From CAIQPV01 sp964480365 (GTDB lineage: Bacteria > Pseudomonadota > Gammaproteobacteria > Burkholderiales > Gallionellaceae): a stretch of 64,000 nt of DNA. The position numbers were made by a program, and so were the translations under genes. Under the pieces are notes generated by a model. That model was not told the DNA's origin, did no database searches, and saw only the letters and a list, made by a program, of their open reading frames with translations. This document shows, piece after piece, positions 1 to 10,585 of the stretch. Position 1 is the stretch's first letter, and each line of letters opens with the position of its first letter. Location of the stretch: NCBI GenBank assembly GCA_964480365.1, contig CAYZPM010000001.1, positions 231,461-295,460 of the forward strand, read 5' to 3'.

Positions 1-1085
1 GTGTGAATACTCATCAGCATACCAAATCCCAGCAACAATGTGACCATGGATGTGCCACCGTAGCTGACCAGCGGCAGTGGGACGCCCACCACTGGCAGAA
101 TGCCGCTGACCATGCCCATGTTGACAAAGGCGTAGGTGAAGAAGGTAAGCGTGATGCTTCCCGCCATCAGCCGCGTAAAATAAGTTGAAGCGTTGGCGGT
201 TATGATGAAGCCGCGCCCGATGACGAACAGGAACATGCTCAGCAGGATGAGATTGCCGAGCAGGCCAAATTCCTCCGAATACACTGCAAATATAAAATCG
301 GTGGTGCGTTCCGGCAGAAAGTCGAGGTGGGTCTGCGTACCGTTGAGGTAGCCTTTGCCCAACGCCCCGCCGGAGCCGACCGCGATCATGCCCTGTATGG
401 TGTGATAGCCCTTGCCCAGCGCATCCTGTGACGGGTCGAGCAGCATCATGATGCGGTGCTTCTGGTAGTCATGCAGCATCGACCACAGAAACGGTGCGCT
501 GGCCGCCGCCGCGACGAACATGCCTCCCATCACGCGCCAACTCAGGCCGGCGAGGAACAGCACATAAAATCCGCTGGCCGAAATCAGCACGGCGGTGCCG
601 AGGTCAGGCTGGCGCGCAATCAATGCCACCGGCAGTAGCAACAACAAGGCTGCGAAAAAATAATTTTTCAATGTCAGCGTGGCCTCGTTTTTTTCGAAAT
701 ACCAGGCCATCATCAGAGGCACGGCAATTTTCATTAACTCGGAAGGCTGGATTGTCGCCACGCCGATATTCAACCAGCGCCGCGCGCCGTGACTGACTTC
801 GCCGAACAGCGCCACGCCGATCAGCAAGACCATGCCGAAGAGATATATCGGCAAGGCGGTGCGCATCAGGTAATGCAGCGGGATATTGGCCACCAGCCAC
901 ATGCACACCAACGCGACCAGAATGTTCGCCGCCTGCGTCATCACGCGCCCCCAGTTACCGTCGGTGGCGCTGTACAACACCACCAGTCCGGCCATCAGCA
1001 ACAAACCTAGCGCGAGCAGCAATATAGGGTCGAGATGCAGGATGAGACGCCGCTTCAAGCGCGGCCACAGCGGCTGTTTAATCAT
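1..1085 (-). CDS. rodA: RodA, SEDS-family peptidoglycan glycosyltransferase (3' end cut by window edge)
   Basis: Reading the minus strand from the ATG at 1085-1083 gives about 361 residues of a polytopic membrane protein that stays open to the window edge. RodA proteins are about 370 residues, so only a few C-terminal residues are missing. Recognisable SEDS stretches are SHGARRWLNIG, IQPSEL, AVGSGGALGKG and LVSYGGTS. The family polymerises lipid II glycan strands in the inner membrane during side-wall growth, with PBP2 as its partner. The start overlaps the mrdA stop by 8 bases, so the two genes are translationally coupled at the end of the mre operon. Confidence 0.95.
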   Translation of the reverse strand, partial: MIKQPLWPRLKRRLILHLDPILLLALGLLLMAGLVVLYSATDGNWGRVMTQAANILVALVCMWLVANIPLHYLMRTALPIYLFGMVLLIGVALFGEVSHGARRWLNIGVATIQPSELMKIAVPLMMAWYFEKNEATLTLKNYFFAALLLLLPVALIARQPDLGTAVLISASGFYVLFLAGLSWRVMGGMFVAAAASAPFLWSMLHDYQKHRIMMLLDPSQDALGKGYHTIQGMIAVGSGGALGKGYLNGTQTHLDFLPERTTDFIFAVYSEEFGLLGNLILLSMFLFVIGRGFIITANASTYFTRLMAGSITLTFFTYAFVNMGMVSGILPVVGVPLPLVSYGGTSMVTLLLGFGMLMSIH

Positions 1086-3030
1086 GCTCCACCTCCTCGA
1101 CAGCGCTTGCTGAACCTGTCCCCGCAGCAGCCACGCCGCTCTGTGCTTTTGCTGACGAAGGAGCAGGGGCGGGCACCTTGCCGAGCAGGTAGTAGTCCAA
1201 CATCTTGCGTGCGATGGGCGCAGCGACAGCGCCACCGTGTCCGCCGTTTTCCACCAACACTGCCAGTGCGATCTTCGGTTTGTCGGCTGGCGCGAAGGCG
1301 ATGAACCAGGCGTGGTCGCGGTTACGCTCCGACAATTGGCTAGCGTTGTAGTTTTCACCCTGCTTTATTCCGACCACCTGCGCCGTGCCGGTCTTGCCCG
1401 CAAAAGCGTAGGGCGCACCCGCGCTGGCACCGGCGGCGGTACCGCCGGGCTGGGTCACCGCCACCATGGCGCGCTTTACCAAGGCGACATGTTCCGGGTT
1501 GAGATTGATGTTGAATTCCGGCTTTATTACCGGTATGGCTGTATCTTTGTTGCCGTTACGCTGCACCTGTCGCACCAGATGCGGGAGGTAGCCCACGCCG
1601 TCGTTAGCCAGCACCGCTGTGGCAAAAGCCAGTTGCATCGGCGTGGTCAGGTCATAACCCTGTCCGATCCCAGCCGACACGGTATCGCCCGCATACCATT
1701 TTTGCTTGTAGCGCTTCATTTTCCATTCCTGCGACGGCATCAATCCGGATGTTTCGCCTTGCAGGTCGATACCTGTTTGCTTGCCGAAGCCGAACTGCGA
1801 CAGGAAATTGTACATGTTGTCGATGCCCAACTCGACGGCCAGCCCGTAATAATAGGTGTCGCACGACACCACGATGGATTTGAACATGTCTACCATGCCG
1901 TGCCCGCCCTTCTTCCAGTCGCGGTAGTGGTGGCTGCTGCCCGGCAAGGTGTAGTAACCTGGATCGCTAATGGTGTAACTGGGTGACCGTACTCCGTAAT
2001 ACAGCCCCGCCAACGCCATGAATGGCTTGATGGTGGAACCGAGCGGGTACTGGCCGCGCAAGGCGCGGTTGTTGAGCGGCACATCGGGCGAATTGTTCAG
2101 CTCGTTCCAGCTATCTTCATCTATGCCGTCGATAAACAGATTGGGGTCATAACCGGGCTTGCTGATGAAGGCCAGCACCTCGCCGTTGGTCGGGTCTATT
2201 GCCACCAATGCGCCACGGTAATTGCCGAACGCCTGCCACGCTATTTCTTGCAGTTTGGCGTCCAGCGTCAGCACCAAAGTGTTGCCCGACACCGGCGGAG
2301 TGCGCGACAGCACCCGCACGCCGCGCCCGCCCGCATCCACCTCCATCTGTTCGATGCCGGTGGTGCCGTGTAATTCGCTTTCGTAACTCTGCTCAATGCC
2401 GGTTTTGCCGATGTAGTCGGTACCCCGATAATTGCCTACCGTTTCATCATCCTCAAGTTGCTGAATATCGGTGTCGTTGATACGCCCGATGTAGCCGATC
2501 AGGTGCGAGGTCTGCTCGTTAAAAGGATATTCGCGAAACAGGCGGGCCTTGATTTCCACGCCGGGGAAGCGATAGCTTTGCGCGGCGAAGCGCGCCACCT
2601 CTTCATCGCTGAGGCGATTGCGGATCGGCAGACTCTCAAAATTGTGGCTCTCCGCTAGCAGCTTCTTGAAACGCTTACGGTCTTTGAGTTGGATATCCAC
2701 CAGTTGCGCCAACTGGTCTATCGTAGTCTCCAGATCGGTCACCTTGCTCGGAACAATTTCCAGTGTGTAGCCCGAATAATTGTGCGCCAGTATCACGCCG
2801 TTGCGGTCAAGGATCAGGCCACGGTTGGGCACGATAGGTACGACCGAGATGCGGTTGTTTTCCGCCAGCGTCTGGTAGTGGCTATGTTTCACTACCTGCA
2901 AATAAACGAAGCGGGCCAGAAGCAGGAACAGCAGCACCAGCACAAAGCCTATGCTCAGCATCAGCCGCAGCCGGAAATAATAGATTTCGCGCTGGGAGTT
3001 CTTGAGTTCGACGCGACGTTTCATGACCAT
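1078..3030 (-). CDS. mrdA: Penicillin-binding protein 2, peptidoglycan DD-transpeptidase
   Basis: The 650-residue protein has a short cytoplasmic N-terminus, one membrane anchor at about residues 23-46, a PBP dimer domain and a transpeptidase domain. The active-site motifs are visible: SxxK at 332-335 (GSTIKP), SCD at 389-391 (PBP2s commonly have SxD where others have SxN) and KTG at 546-548. It cross-links side-wall peptidoglycan together with RodA. The C-terminal 35 residues are an Ala/Ser/Pro-rich tail. A second ATG lies two codons inside, so the start may be 3024. The gene sits 16 bases after mreD and overlaps rodA. Confidence 0.95.
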   Translation of the reverse strand: MVMKRRVELKNSQREIYYFRLRLMLSIGFVLVLLFLLLARFVYLQVVKHSHYQTLAENNRISVVPIVPNRGLILDRNGVILAHNYSGYTLEIVPSKVTDLETTIDQLAQLVDIQLKDRKRFKKLLAESHNFESLPIRNRLSDEEVARFAAQSYRFPGVEIKARLFREYPFNEQTSHLIGYIGRINDTDIQQLEDDETVGNYRGTDYIGKTGIEQSYESELHGTTGIEQMEVDAGGRGVRVLSRTPPVSGNTLVLTLDAKLQEIAWQAFGNYRGALVAIDPTNGEVLAFISKPGYDPNLFIDGIDEDSWNELNNSPDVPLNNRALRGQYPLGSTIKPFMALAGLYYGVRSPSYTISDPGYYTLPGSSHHYRDWKKGGHGMVDMFKSIVVSCDTYYYGLAVELGIDNMYNFLSQFGFGKQTGIDLQGETSGLMPSQEWKMKRYKQKWYAGDTVSAGIGQGYDLTTPMQLAFATAVLANDGVGYLPHLVRQVQRNGNKDTAIPVIKPEFNINLNPEHVALVKRAMVAVTQPGGTAAGASAGAPYAFAGKTGTAQVVGIKQGENYNASQLSERNRDHAWFIAFAPADKPKIALAVLVENGGHGGAVAAPIARKMLDYYLLGKVPAPAPSSAKAQSGVAAAGTGSASAVEEVEHD

Positions 3031-3045
3031 CTTATAGCTTGCCGC

Positions 3046-3561
3046 TCATAAATCATCTGGATCGAGACGGGGCAAGCGCATAACTTGCAACAGCAGGGTC
3101 AATGGAATCCACAGCAAGGCCGATGTCGCGCTGCCAAGAAAATAGGCCCAGGCAACATAACCGTGCAATTGCCAATGCACCAAGGCATACACCACGTAAG
3201 CCAGCAGCAACACGGGAAAAACCTGCAAGGTCTGCTGGCGCAAGTCGAACATCTGCATACGCTGGTGCAGCACAACGCCGCCGTATGCCAACACGGTATA
3301 TGCCAGCGCGTGCTGCCCGAACAGACTGGCATCGGCCACATCGGCAAAGACGCCCATCATCCAGGCCATACCAATGCCGACGCGGAACGGCTTGTGGGTA
3401 CACCAGTAGAGCAGCACCAGCGCCACGAAATCCGGATGCAGCGCTTGCAAAACACCGTACCATGGCAGCCAATTGAGTAGCAATGCGGCTAGCAGGCTCA
3501 ACACGATAAACGCGTTACTGGCGGGCAACAAGAATTCCTGGTCTTTCGGGAAGTCGCTCAT
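3046..3561 (-). CDS. mreD: Rod shape-determining membrane protein MreD
   Basis: A 171-residue, very hydrophobic protein with about five membrane segments, starting MSDFPKDQEF. The start at 3561 is chosen because its ATG overlaps the mreC stop in an ATGA junction. The longer reading frame upstream runs through the mreC 3' end and is not protein-like. MreD is an inner-membrane part of the elongasome linking MreC to RodA/PBP2. Its position between mreC and mrdA supports the call, since MreD sequences themselves are poorly conserved. Confidence 0.9.
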   Translation of the reverse strand: MSDFPKDQEFLLPASNAFIVLSLLAALLLNWLPWYGVLQALHPDFVALVLLYWCTHKPFRVGIGMAWMMGVFADVADASLFGQHALAYTVLAYGGVVLHQRMQMFDLRQQTLQVFPVLLLAYVVYALVHWQLHGYVAWAYFLGSATSALLWIPLTLLLQVMRLPRLDPDDL

Positions 3562-4469
3562 GGCTTCCTTTTCCTGCCCCGCTTGGACTGGTCGGCACCA
3601 CTTTCCACTGTAGCTTCGGGACGCTCTGGCAACTTTGGCAGGCCGGACAGAATCAACAGTTGGCGATGCCGATCCACCCCTGCCAGCGGAGAGCATAGGA
3701 TGCGCGCAAACGGGTAGGCCGGATCGCGCTCAATGTGACCAACCTTGGCCACCGGCAAGCCAGGCGGATAAGTGCCGTCGATGCCCGAGGTTACCAGTAT
3801 GTCACCCTCCTGAATGTCTGCACTGTTCGGCATATAGCGCAACGTCAGATCGCCGGTATCGCCGGAACCGAATACCACCGTGCGCAGGCCGTTGCGCAGA
3901 GCTTGCACCGGTACTGAGTGATCCTTGTCAGTGATTAGCGTGACTTCGCTCAACCAAGGATAGACGCGGGTGACCTGCCCCACCACTCCGATGTCATCCA
4001 TCACCACTTGCCCCGCCTGCACGTTGGCCTGGGCACCCTTGTCCAAAAATAATTTGCGCTTGAAAATGTCGCGTTCTACATAAACGATCTCGGCCAGTTG
4101 CATCGGGTAATTTGCACGCTGCTGTATTGCAAACAGTTCGCGCAAATGCTGGTTCTCCGCCTGCAACACCTGCAATTGCTGCAACTGCACGGCATCTACA
4201 GTGTGCTGCTGGCGCATCTGGGCGTTGTCGCGGAGCAAGTTACCCTGGAGGGTGAAGAAAGAATCAGCTTGTTGCCACAGCGCACCCGGTGCCGCAACCA
4301 CACGTTGCAAGGGATAAGTCAAAATGGAAAGTGCGCTGCGCACGGATTCCAGATAGCGGTAACGCGCATCCACGAACAGCAGCAGCAACGAAAGCAGGGA
4401 GAAGAACGCCAGCCGGGCGGCTGGGCTGGGGCCTCGATTGAAAAAGCGAAAGGATTGGGTCTGTTCCAT
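3558..4469 (-). CDS. mreC: Rod shape-determining protein MreC
   Basis: The 303-residue protein has a short cytoplasmic tail, one membrane segment at about residues 17-35, a Gln/Leu-rich coiled coil at about 70-120, then the periplasmic beta-domain pair typical of MreC (for example VVMDDIGVVGQVTRV and LVTSGIDGTYPPGLPVA). MreC scaffolds the cell-wall elongation complex in the periplasm. It follows mreB after a 90-base spacer filled by an imperfect inverted repeat, and overlaps mreD by 4 bases. Confidence 0.95.
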   Translation of the reverse strand: MEQTQSFRFFNRGPSPAARLAFFSLLSLLLLFVDARYRYLESVRSALSILTYPLQRVVAAPGALWQQADSFFTLQGNLLRDNAQMRQQHTVDAVQLQQLQVLQAENQHLRELFAIQQRANYPMQLAEIVYVERDIFKRKLFLDKGAQANVQAGQVVMDDIGVVGQVTRVYPWLSEVTLITDKDHSVPVQALRNGLRTVVFGSGDTGDLTLRYMPNSADIQEGDILVTSGIDGTYPPGLPVAKVGHIERDPAYPFARILCSPLAGVDRHRQLLILSGLPKLPERPEATVESGADQSKRGRKRKP

Positions 4470-4470
4470 A

Positions 4471-4559
4471 AGTCAGGGATCGGGAATCAGAAATCAGGGA
4501 CAGTAACAAACCCGAACATACGCCGCATCTGATCCCTGAGTCCTGATCCCCGAGTCCTG
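4471..4559. repeat. Imperfect inverted repeat filling the mreB-mreC spacer
   Basis: The spacer carries repeats of a CAGGGATC / GATCCCTGA unit. Units at about 4473-4500 face complementary units at about 4529-4559, so the mRNA can form a long imperfect hairpin between mreB and mreC. Such a hairpin could separate the high mreB level from the lower mreCD level by 3'-end protection or partial termination. That role is inference. Confidence 0.5.
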
Positions 4560-5603
4560 TTAATCTGTGGTGAAAATGCTGCTGAACTTATCCATGCGTT
4601 CGAGCGCCTTACCGGAGCCGCGCACCACACAGGTGAGCGGATCATCAGCGATCAATACCGGCAAGCCGGTTTCTTCCATCAACAGGCGGTCAATATCACG
4701 CAGCAATGCACCTCCGCCGGTCAGCACCATGCCCTTGCTGGCAATGTCCGCGCCCAGTTCCGGCGGGGTCTGTTCCAGCGCTGTCTTCACCGCGCTCACG
4801 ATGCTGTTGAGCGGGTCGGTGAGCGCTTCCAGGATTTCGTTGCTGGAGATGGTGAAGCTGCGCGGTACGCCTTCCGCCAGATTGCGCCCCTTCACTTCCA
4901 TTTCGCGCACCTCGGAGCCGGGGAAGGCAGAGCCGATTTCTTTCTTGATCATTTCTGCGGTGGTTTCGCCGATCAGCATGCCGTAGTTACGACGGATGTA
5001 ATTGATGATAGCCTCGTCGAACTTGTCGCCTCCAACGCGCACCGAGCCGGAATACACCGCACCGCCCAGCGAAATCACGCCCACTTCCGTGGTACCGCCA
5101 CCGATGTCCACTACCATCGACCCAGTCGCGTCCTCCACCGGCATGTCGGCACCAATCGCTGCCGCCATCGGTTCTTCGATCAGCTCCACACGGCGCGCCC
5201 CTGCGCCGTAAGCGGACTCGCGGATGGCGCGGCGCTCCACCTGAGTGGAACCGCACGGAACGCAGATCACGATGCGTGGGCTTGGAGTGAAGATGCCGGA
5301 CTTGTGTACGCGGCGGATGAACTGCTTGAGCATCTGCTCGGTGACGGTAAAGTCTGCGATCACGCCGTCCTTCATCGGACGAATAGCGGTGATGTTGCCC
5401 GGCGTGCGGCCCAGCATCTGCTTGGCGGCCAAGCCAACCTGCTGGATCACTTTTTTGCCGTTTGGTCCGCCTTCCTGGCGAATTGCCACAACTGATGGTT
5501 CATTCAATACAATGCCTTGCCCGCGCGCCCAAATCAAAGTATTTGCGGTGCCCAGATCAATCGCCAGGTCATTGGAAAAATAGCCGTTCAAGAAACCAAA
5601 CAT
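4560..5603 (-). CDS. mreB: MreB, actin-like cell-shape protein
   Basis: The 347-residue protein matches the usual MreB length and keeps the actin-fold nucleotide motifs: DLGTANTL at 16-23 (phosphate 1), a phosphate-2 loop around DIGGGTTEVG near residue 167, and GGGALL near 297. It polymerises under the inner membrane and directs the elongasome. It is the first gene of the mreBCD-mrdA-rodA operon, and a GAGG ribosome site lies just before the ATG. The 99-base spacer to the divergent gatC must hold promoters for both directions, but I could not assign them firmly. Confidence 0.97.
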   Translation of the reverse strand: MFGFLNGYFSNDLAIDLGTANTLIWARGQGIVLNEPSVVAIRQEGGPNGKKVIQQVGLAAKQMLGRTPGNITAIRPMKDGVIADFTVTEQMLKQFIRRVHKSGIFTPSPRIVICVPCGSTQVERRAIRESAYGAGARRVELIEEPMAAAIGADMPVEDATGSMVVDIGGGTTEVGVISLGGAVYSGSVRVGGDKFDEAIINYIRRNYGMLIGETTAEMIKKEIGSAFPGSEVREMEVKGRNLAEGVPRSFTISSNEILEALTDPLNSIVSAVKTALEQTPPELGADIASKGMVLTGGGALLRDIDRLLMEETGLPVLIADDPLTCVVRGSGKALERMDKFSSIFTTD

Positions 5604-5702
5604 GTCATTGCCTCAAGTGTCGTGAAAGAACGCGTAAGGAGTGCGCCCTTAAAGATGTTTATGATACCCTATTAAGCTAGTTTCGATAAAGCCTAAATCA
5701 AA

Positions 5703-5990
5703 ATGTCCTTGACCATAGATGATGTAAAAAAAGTCGCCCGGCTAGCCCGGCTGGCAGTAAGTGCACAGGAAGCGCAAACAGCGCATGTCCAATTATCCAA
5801 CATCTTCGGCTTGATCGCCGAAATGCAGGCGGTCGATACCGTCGGCATAGCGCCCATGTCGCACGCTCAGGACGTCACCCAGCGCCTGCGTGAAGATAAA
5901 GTCACGGAGGACAATCAGCGCGAACTGTTTCAGTCCATTGCGCCGCAAGTCGAGGCCGGGCTGTATCTCGTTCCCCAAGTCATCGAATAA
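5703..5990 (+). CDS. gatC: GatC subunit of Asp-tRNA(Asn)/Glu-tRNA(Gln) amidotransferase
   Basis: A 95-residue protein starting MSLTIDDVKKVARLARL, the typical GatC N-terminal helix. GatC wraps around GatA and stabilises the GatCAB heterotrimer, which converts mischarged Glu-tRNA(Gln) and/or Asp-tRNA(Asn) to the amide form. It is the first gene of a gatC-gatA-gatB operon and lies 5 bases before gatA. It is divergent from mreB. Confidence 0.95.
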   Translation: MSLTIDDVKKVARLARLAVSAQEAQTAHVQLSNIFGLIAEMQAVDTVGIAPMSHAQDVTQRLREDKVTEDNQRELFQSIAPQVEAGLYLVPQVIE

Positions 5991-5995
5991 TCAAT

Positions 5996-7450
5996 ATGCT
6001 TAATTCCAGTTTGCAGCAACTCAGCGCCGCTTTGCACAGCAAGAGGATTTCCAGCGTCGAACTGACGCAACTTTATCTTGACCGCATCGCCGCACTCAAC
6101 CCTGAACTCAATGCCTTCATCACGGTAAACCCGGACATGTCGCTGGCACAGGCACGCGAGGCCGATGCCCTGTTGGCGCAAGGTTCACCACAGCCCTTGA
6201 CAGGCATCCCCATCGCGCAGAAAGATATTTTTTGCGCCAAGGGTTGGCGTACCACCTGCGGCTCGAAAATGCTGCACAACTTCATCTCGCCTTACGATGC
6301 ACACGTCATCGCGCAATTCAATAATGCAGGCGCGGTGAATCTCGGCAAGACCAATATGGATGAATTTGCCATGGGATCGTCGAACGAAACATCTTACTTT
6401 GGTGCGGTGAAAAATCCGTGGGACAGAGCGCGCGTACCGGGCGGTTCATCCGGCGGCACGGCAGCGGCGGTCGCGGCGCGGTTGTGCGCGGCGGCCACCG
6501 GCACCGACACCGGCGGCTCTATCCGCCAACCAGCAGCACTCTGCGGCATCTCCGGTTTGAAACCGACTTACGGCGTGGTATCGCGCTACGGCATGATCGC
6601 CTTCGCCTCCAGCCTGGATCAGGCCGGGCCGATGGCGCGTAGCGCGGAAGATTTGGCGCTGCTGCTTAACACCATGGCCGGATTCGATGAACGCGATTCC
6701 ACCAGCCTGCAACGCGAGAAAGAAGATTACGCGCGCGACTTGAATAAGCCGTTGGCTGGCTTGCGTATCGGCTTGCCAAAAGAATTCTTTGCCGAAGGTT
6801 TGAATAACGATGTCGCGCAAGCAGTTGAAGCCTCCATCGCCGAATATAAAAAACTCGGCGCCTCCGTAGTGGACATCAGCTTGCCCAACTCGCGCCTGTC
6901 CATCCCGGTATATTACGTGCTTGCACCGGCTGAAGCATCGAGCAACCTGTCGCGCTTCGACGGCGTGCGCTACGGCTACCGCGCGCCGGAGTACACCGAC
7001 TTGGCGGACATGTACGAGAAATCCCGCGCGCAGGGATTCGGCGCAGAGGTGAAGCGCCGCATCATGATCGGCACCTATGTACTGAGCCACGGCTATTACG
7101 ACGCCTACTATTTGCAGGCGCAAAAGATTCGCCGCCTGATCGCGCAGGATTTTGTCGAGGCCTTCAAACAATGCGATGTCATCATGGGGCCAACCAGCCC
7201 CACCACCGCATTCAAGCTGGGCGAGAAAGGCGACGATCCGGTGCAGATGTACCTGTCCGACATTTACACCATCGCGGTGAATTTGGCCGGACTGCCCGGC
7301 ATGTCCATACCCTGCGGCTTTGGTGCGAACGCTATGCCGGTCGGTTTGCAGATCATCGGCAATTATTTTGACGAGGCGAAGATGCTGAATGTTGCGCATC
7401 AATATCAACTGGCCACAGATTGGCATGGGCAGACTCCAAATGGGATATGA
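5996..7450 (+). CDS. gatA: GatA amidase subunit of the GatCAB amidotransferase
   Basis: The 484-residue protein is full length for GatA and carries the amidase-signature catalytic triad: Lys76 (in IAQKD), Ser151 (in GGSSGG) and Ser175 (in DTGGSIRQPA). It hydrolyses glutamine and passes ammonia to GatB for tRNA-dependent amidation. It sits between gatC (5-base gap) and gatB. The 94-base spacer to gatB is occupied by a perfect 26-bp inverted repeat. Confidence 0.97.
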   Translation: MLNSSLQQLSAALHSKRISSVELTQLYLDRIAALNPELNAFITVNPDMSLAQAREADALLAQGSPQPLTGIPIAQKDIFCAKGWRTTCGSKMLHNFISPYDAHVIAQFNNAGAVNLGKTNMDEFAMGSSNETSYFGAVKNPWDRARVPGGSSGGTAAAVAARLCAAATGTDTGGSIRQPAALCGISGLKPTYGVVSRYGMIAFASSLDQAGPMARSAEDLALLLNTMAGFDERDSTSLQREKEDYARDLNKPLAGLRIGLPKEFFAEGLNNDVAQAVEASIAEYKKLGASVVDISLPNSRLSIPVYYVLAPAEASSNLSRFDGVRYGYRAPEYTDLADMYEKSRAQGFGAEVKRRIMIGTYVLSHGYYDAYYLQAQKIRRLIAQDFVEAFKQCDVIMGPTSPTTAFKLGEKGDDPVQMYLSDIYTIAVNLAGLPGMSIPCGFGANAMPVGLQIIGNYFDEAKMLNVAHQYQLATDWHGQTPNGI

Positions 7451-7461
7451 AAAATCAATTA

Positions 7462-7528
7462 ACCACAGAGACACAGAGACACAGAGAAAGCACAGAGAAA
7501 AATCTCTGTGTCTCTGTGTCTCTGTGGT
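7462..7528. repeat. Dispersed inverted repeat, ACAGAG family, copy 1 (gatA-gatB spacer)
   Basis: Two perfect 26-bp arms, 7462-7487 and 7503-7528, are built from the unit CACAGAGA and its complement and are separated by a 15-base loop. The hairpin lies between the gatA stop and the gatB start, within one operon. The same element recurs between hisF and hisA (36239-36361), so it is a dispersed repeat and not a local duplication. Confidence 0.9.
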
Positions 7529-7544
7529 GAAAAGGTCTTAATTT

Positions 7545-9053
<1,509 letters not shown>

Positions 9054-9058
9054 GGGTA

Positions 9059-9075
9059 CTCCTGAAATTCAGGAG
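9059..9075. terminator. Palindrome between convergent gatB and SDR gene
   Basis: A perfect 8+1+8 palindrome (CTCCTGAA / TTCAGGAG) begins six bases after the gatB stop and precedes the end of the convergent oxidoreductase gene. No T-run follows on either strand, so this is at best a weak bidirectional terminator or an mRNA 3'-end stabiliser. Confidence 0.4.
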
Positions 9076-9088
9076 CCGCTTGCAGGCG

Positions 9089-9889
9089 CTAATGCTGGCG
9101 CGGTTTGCGCGGTGCACGGGCAAACAGCCTGTCATATAACCAGCGAGGCAATAATTTAAGCACCCGCCCAATCAACCCCATTTGCCACGGGATGACGGTG
9201 AACGCAGTTTGGCGTTCGATGGCGCGTGCCATTCTCGCTGCCGCTGCGTCGGCGTCGATGATGAACGGCATCGGGTAAGGGTTGAGGGCAGTCATCGGCG
9301 TCTTGATGTAACCTGGACATATCGTGACTACCTTCACGCCGCCGTCATGCAACTCGACGCGCAAGGATTCAAGATAGGAGATCGCCGCAGCCTTGGAAGC
9401 AGAGTAGGCACTTGCTCCCGGCAAGCCGCGAAAGCCAGCCACACTGGCAATGCCAACCAGTGTACCTTTCTGTTTGGCACGCATTGCCGCCAAAAAAGGC
9501 TGAAAGGTATGCACTATGCCCAGCACGTTGATGTCCATTATCTGTTGAAAGGCTGCGATATCCTCGGCATATTCGGTGAACGTGCCGACACTCACTCCGG
9601 CATTGGCGATCACAATGTCCGGCACACCTACTCGCCCGATAAAGTCCTGCGCCGCTGCCCCCGTGGCAGCCGCATCGCGCACATCCAGCGGGTAACAAAA
9701 AACTTGTTTGGGATATTTTTCGGAGAGGGCTTGCAGCAATTCGGCACGGCGGGCTACTGCCCCGACCATTGCGCCTTGTTTAAGATAATGTTGCGCCAGC
9801 GCCAAGCCCAAGCCGCTGGATGCGCCTGTAATGACAACGCGAAGACAGGATTTAGGGGGCAGAATCAAGGATTGAGGAACAAGGTACAA
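9089..9889 (-). CDS. Short-chain dehydrogenase/reductase (SDR) family protein
   Basis: A protein of up to 266 residues with the classical SDR marks: TGASSGLG nucleotide-binding motif near residue 21, NAG motif, catalytic YSASK and a PG motif after it (CPGYIKTPM). The C-terminal tail is hydrophobic with basic ends. Substrate cannot be told from sequence. The start is uncertain because 9889 is a TTG codon without a clear ribosome site, and a nearer TTG at about residue 8 is also possible. It is last in the argS-SPOR-dsbA-SDR gene run. Confidence 0.85.
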   Translation of the reverse strand: MYLVPQSLILPPKSCLRVVITGASSGLGLALAQHYLKQGAMVGAVARRAELLQALSEKYPKQVFCYPLDVRDAAATGAAAQDFIGRVGVPDIVIANAGVSVGTFTEYAEDIAAFQQIMDINVLGIVHTFQPFLAAMRAKQKGTLVGIASVAGFRGLPGASAYSASKAAAISYLESLRVELHDGGVKVVTICPGYIKTPMTALNPYPMPFIIDADAAAARMARAIERQTAFTVIPWQMGLIGRVLKLLPRWLYDRLFARAPRKPRQH

Positions 9890-9945
9890 GTATTAAGAAA
9901 AACCAGCGGCTCCTTTTTGCTTGGCCCTTGTCCCTTGAGCCTGAA

Positions 9946-10566
9946 TTAACGCTTACGTTCCTTGCGTGCCTTGTCTACCAAGGCGTTCAGCACTTGTATG
10001 GTTTCTGCCGGAGGCAAGCCGGTGATCAGATATTTACCGTCTACGATTAAGGACGGGGTTCCGTGTATGCGGTAGATTTGCTCCATCTGTTTGGCACGCA
10101 CCACCTTGCTCTGCATGGAGAAGGAGTTGTATGCGTCACTGAATTTCTTGCGATCTACGCCGTGCTTGGCGAGAAAATCGGTGGTACTGGCCTCGTCCAC
10201 TAACTCGATGTTGTCGTTCCAGGCGCTGAACAAAACATCATGCAACTGTGCCTGCTGTCCTAGAGCTTCGAGTGCGTAGAAAGTGCGCGCGCTCACCTCC
10301 CAGGTGGGGCGGTCGAATATAGCCGGGACATAGGTGAACTTGATATCCTTGGGCATCTTCTTTTCCCATGCGCTTATCTGTGGGTTCAGGTTATAACAAT
10401 GCGAACAGCCGTAAAAGAAAAATTCCAGCACTTCAATCTTATTACCGCTTTGCGTAGGCTGCGCCGGATTAAGTATTTGGTAGTCTTTTCCTGCTTCTGG
10501 TTCGGCAAATGCATGGGTAGCGCACAACAAGGCCAGCACCATGAAAAGTTGTTTGATGAGTCTCAC
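9946..10566 (-). CDS. dsbA: Periplasmic thiol:disulfide oxidoreductase DsbA
   Basis: The start is the GTG at 10566, chosen because AAGGAG lies about 7 bases upstream and a signal peptide follows at once (LIKQLFMVLALL, cleavage near AFA). The mature thioredoxin-fold protein has active-site CSHC at residues 54-57 and the cis-proline loop GTPSLIVDG. DsbA puts disulfide bonds into exported proteins. The total of 206 residues is typical for the proteobacterial DsbA/DsbL type. Just upstream of the ribosome site a long dispersed repeat fills the spacer to the SPOR gene. Confidence 0.93.
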   Translation of the reverse strand: MRLIKQLFMVLALLCATHAFAEPEAGKDYQILNPAQPTQSGNKIEVLEFFFYGCSHCYNLNPQISAWEKKMPKDIKFTYVPAIFDRPTWEVSARTFYALEALGQQAQLHDVLFSAWNDNIELVDEASTTDFLAKHGVDRKKFSDAYNSFSMQSKVVRAKQMEQIYRIHGTPSLIVDGKYLITGLPPAETIQVLNALVDKARKERKR

Positions 10567-10585
10567 GTTTTCTCCTTGGCTAAAG

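Noticed and set aside
7462..7528. CRISPR-like array suggested by the repeated CACAGAGA units
   Set aside because: The units are contiguous without spacers and form a simple inverted repeat; no cas gene is present.
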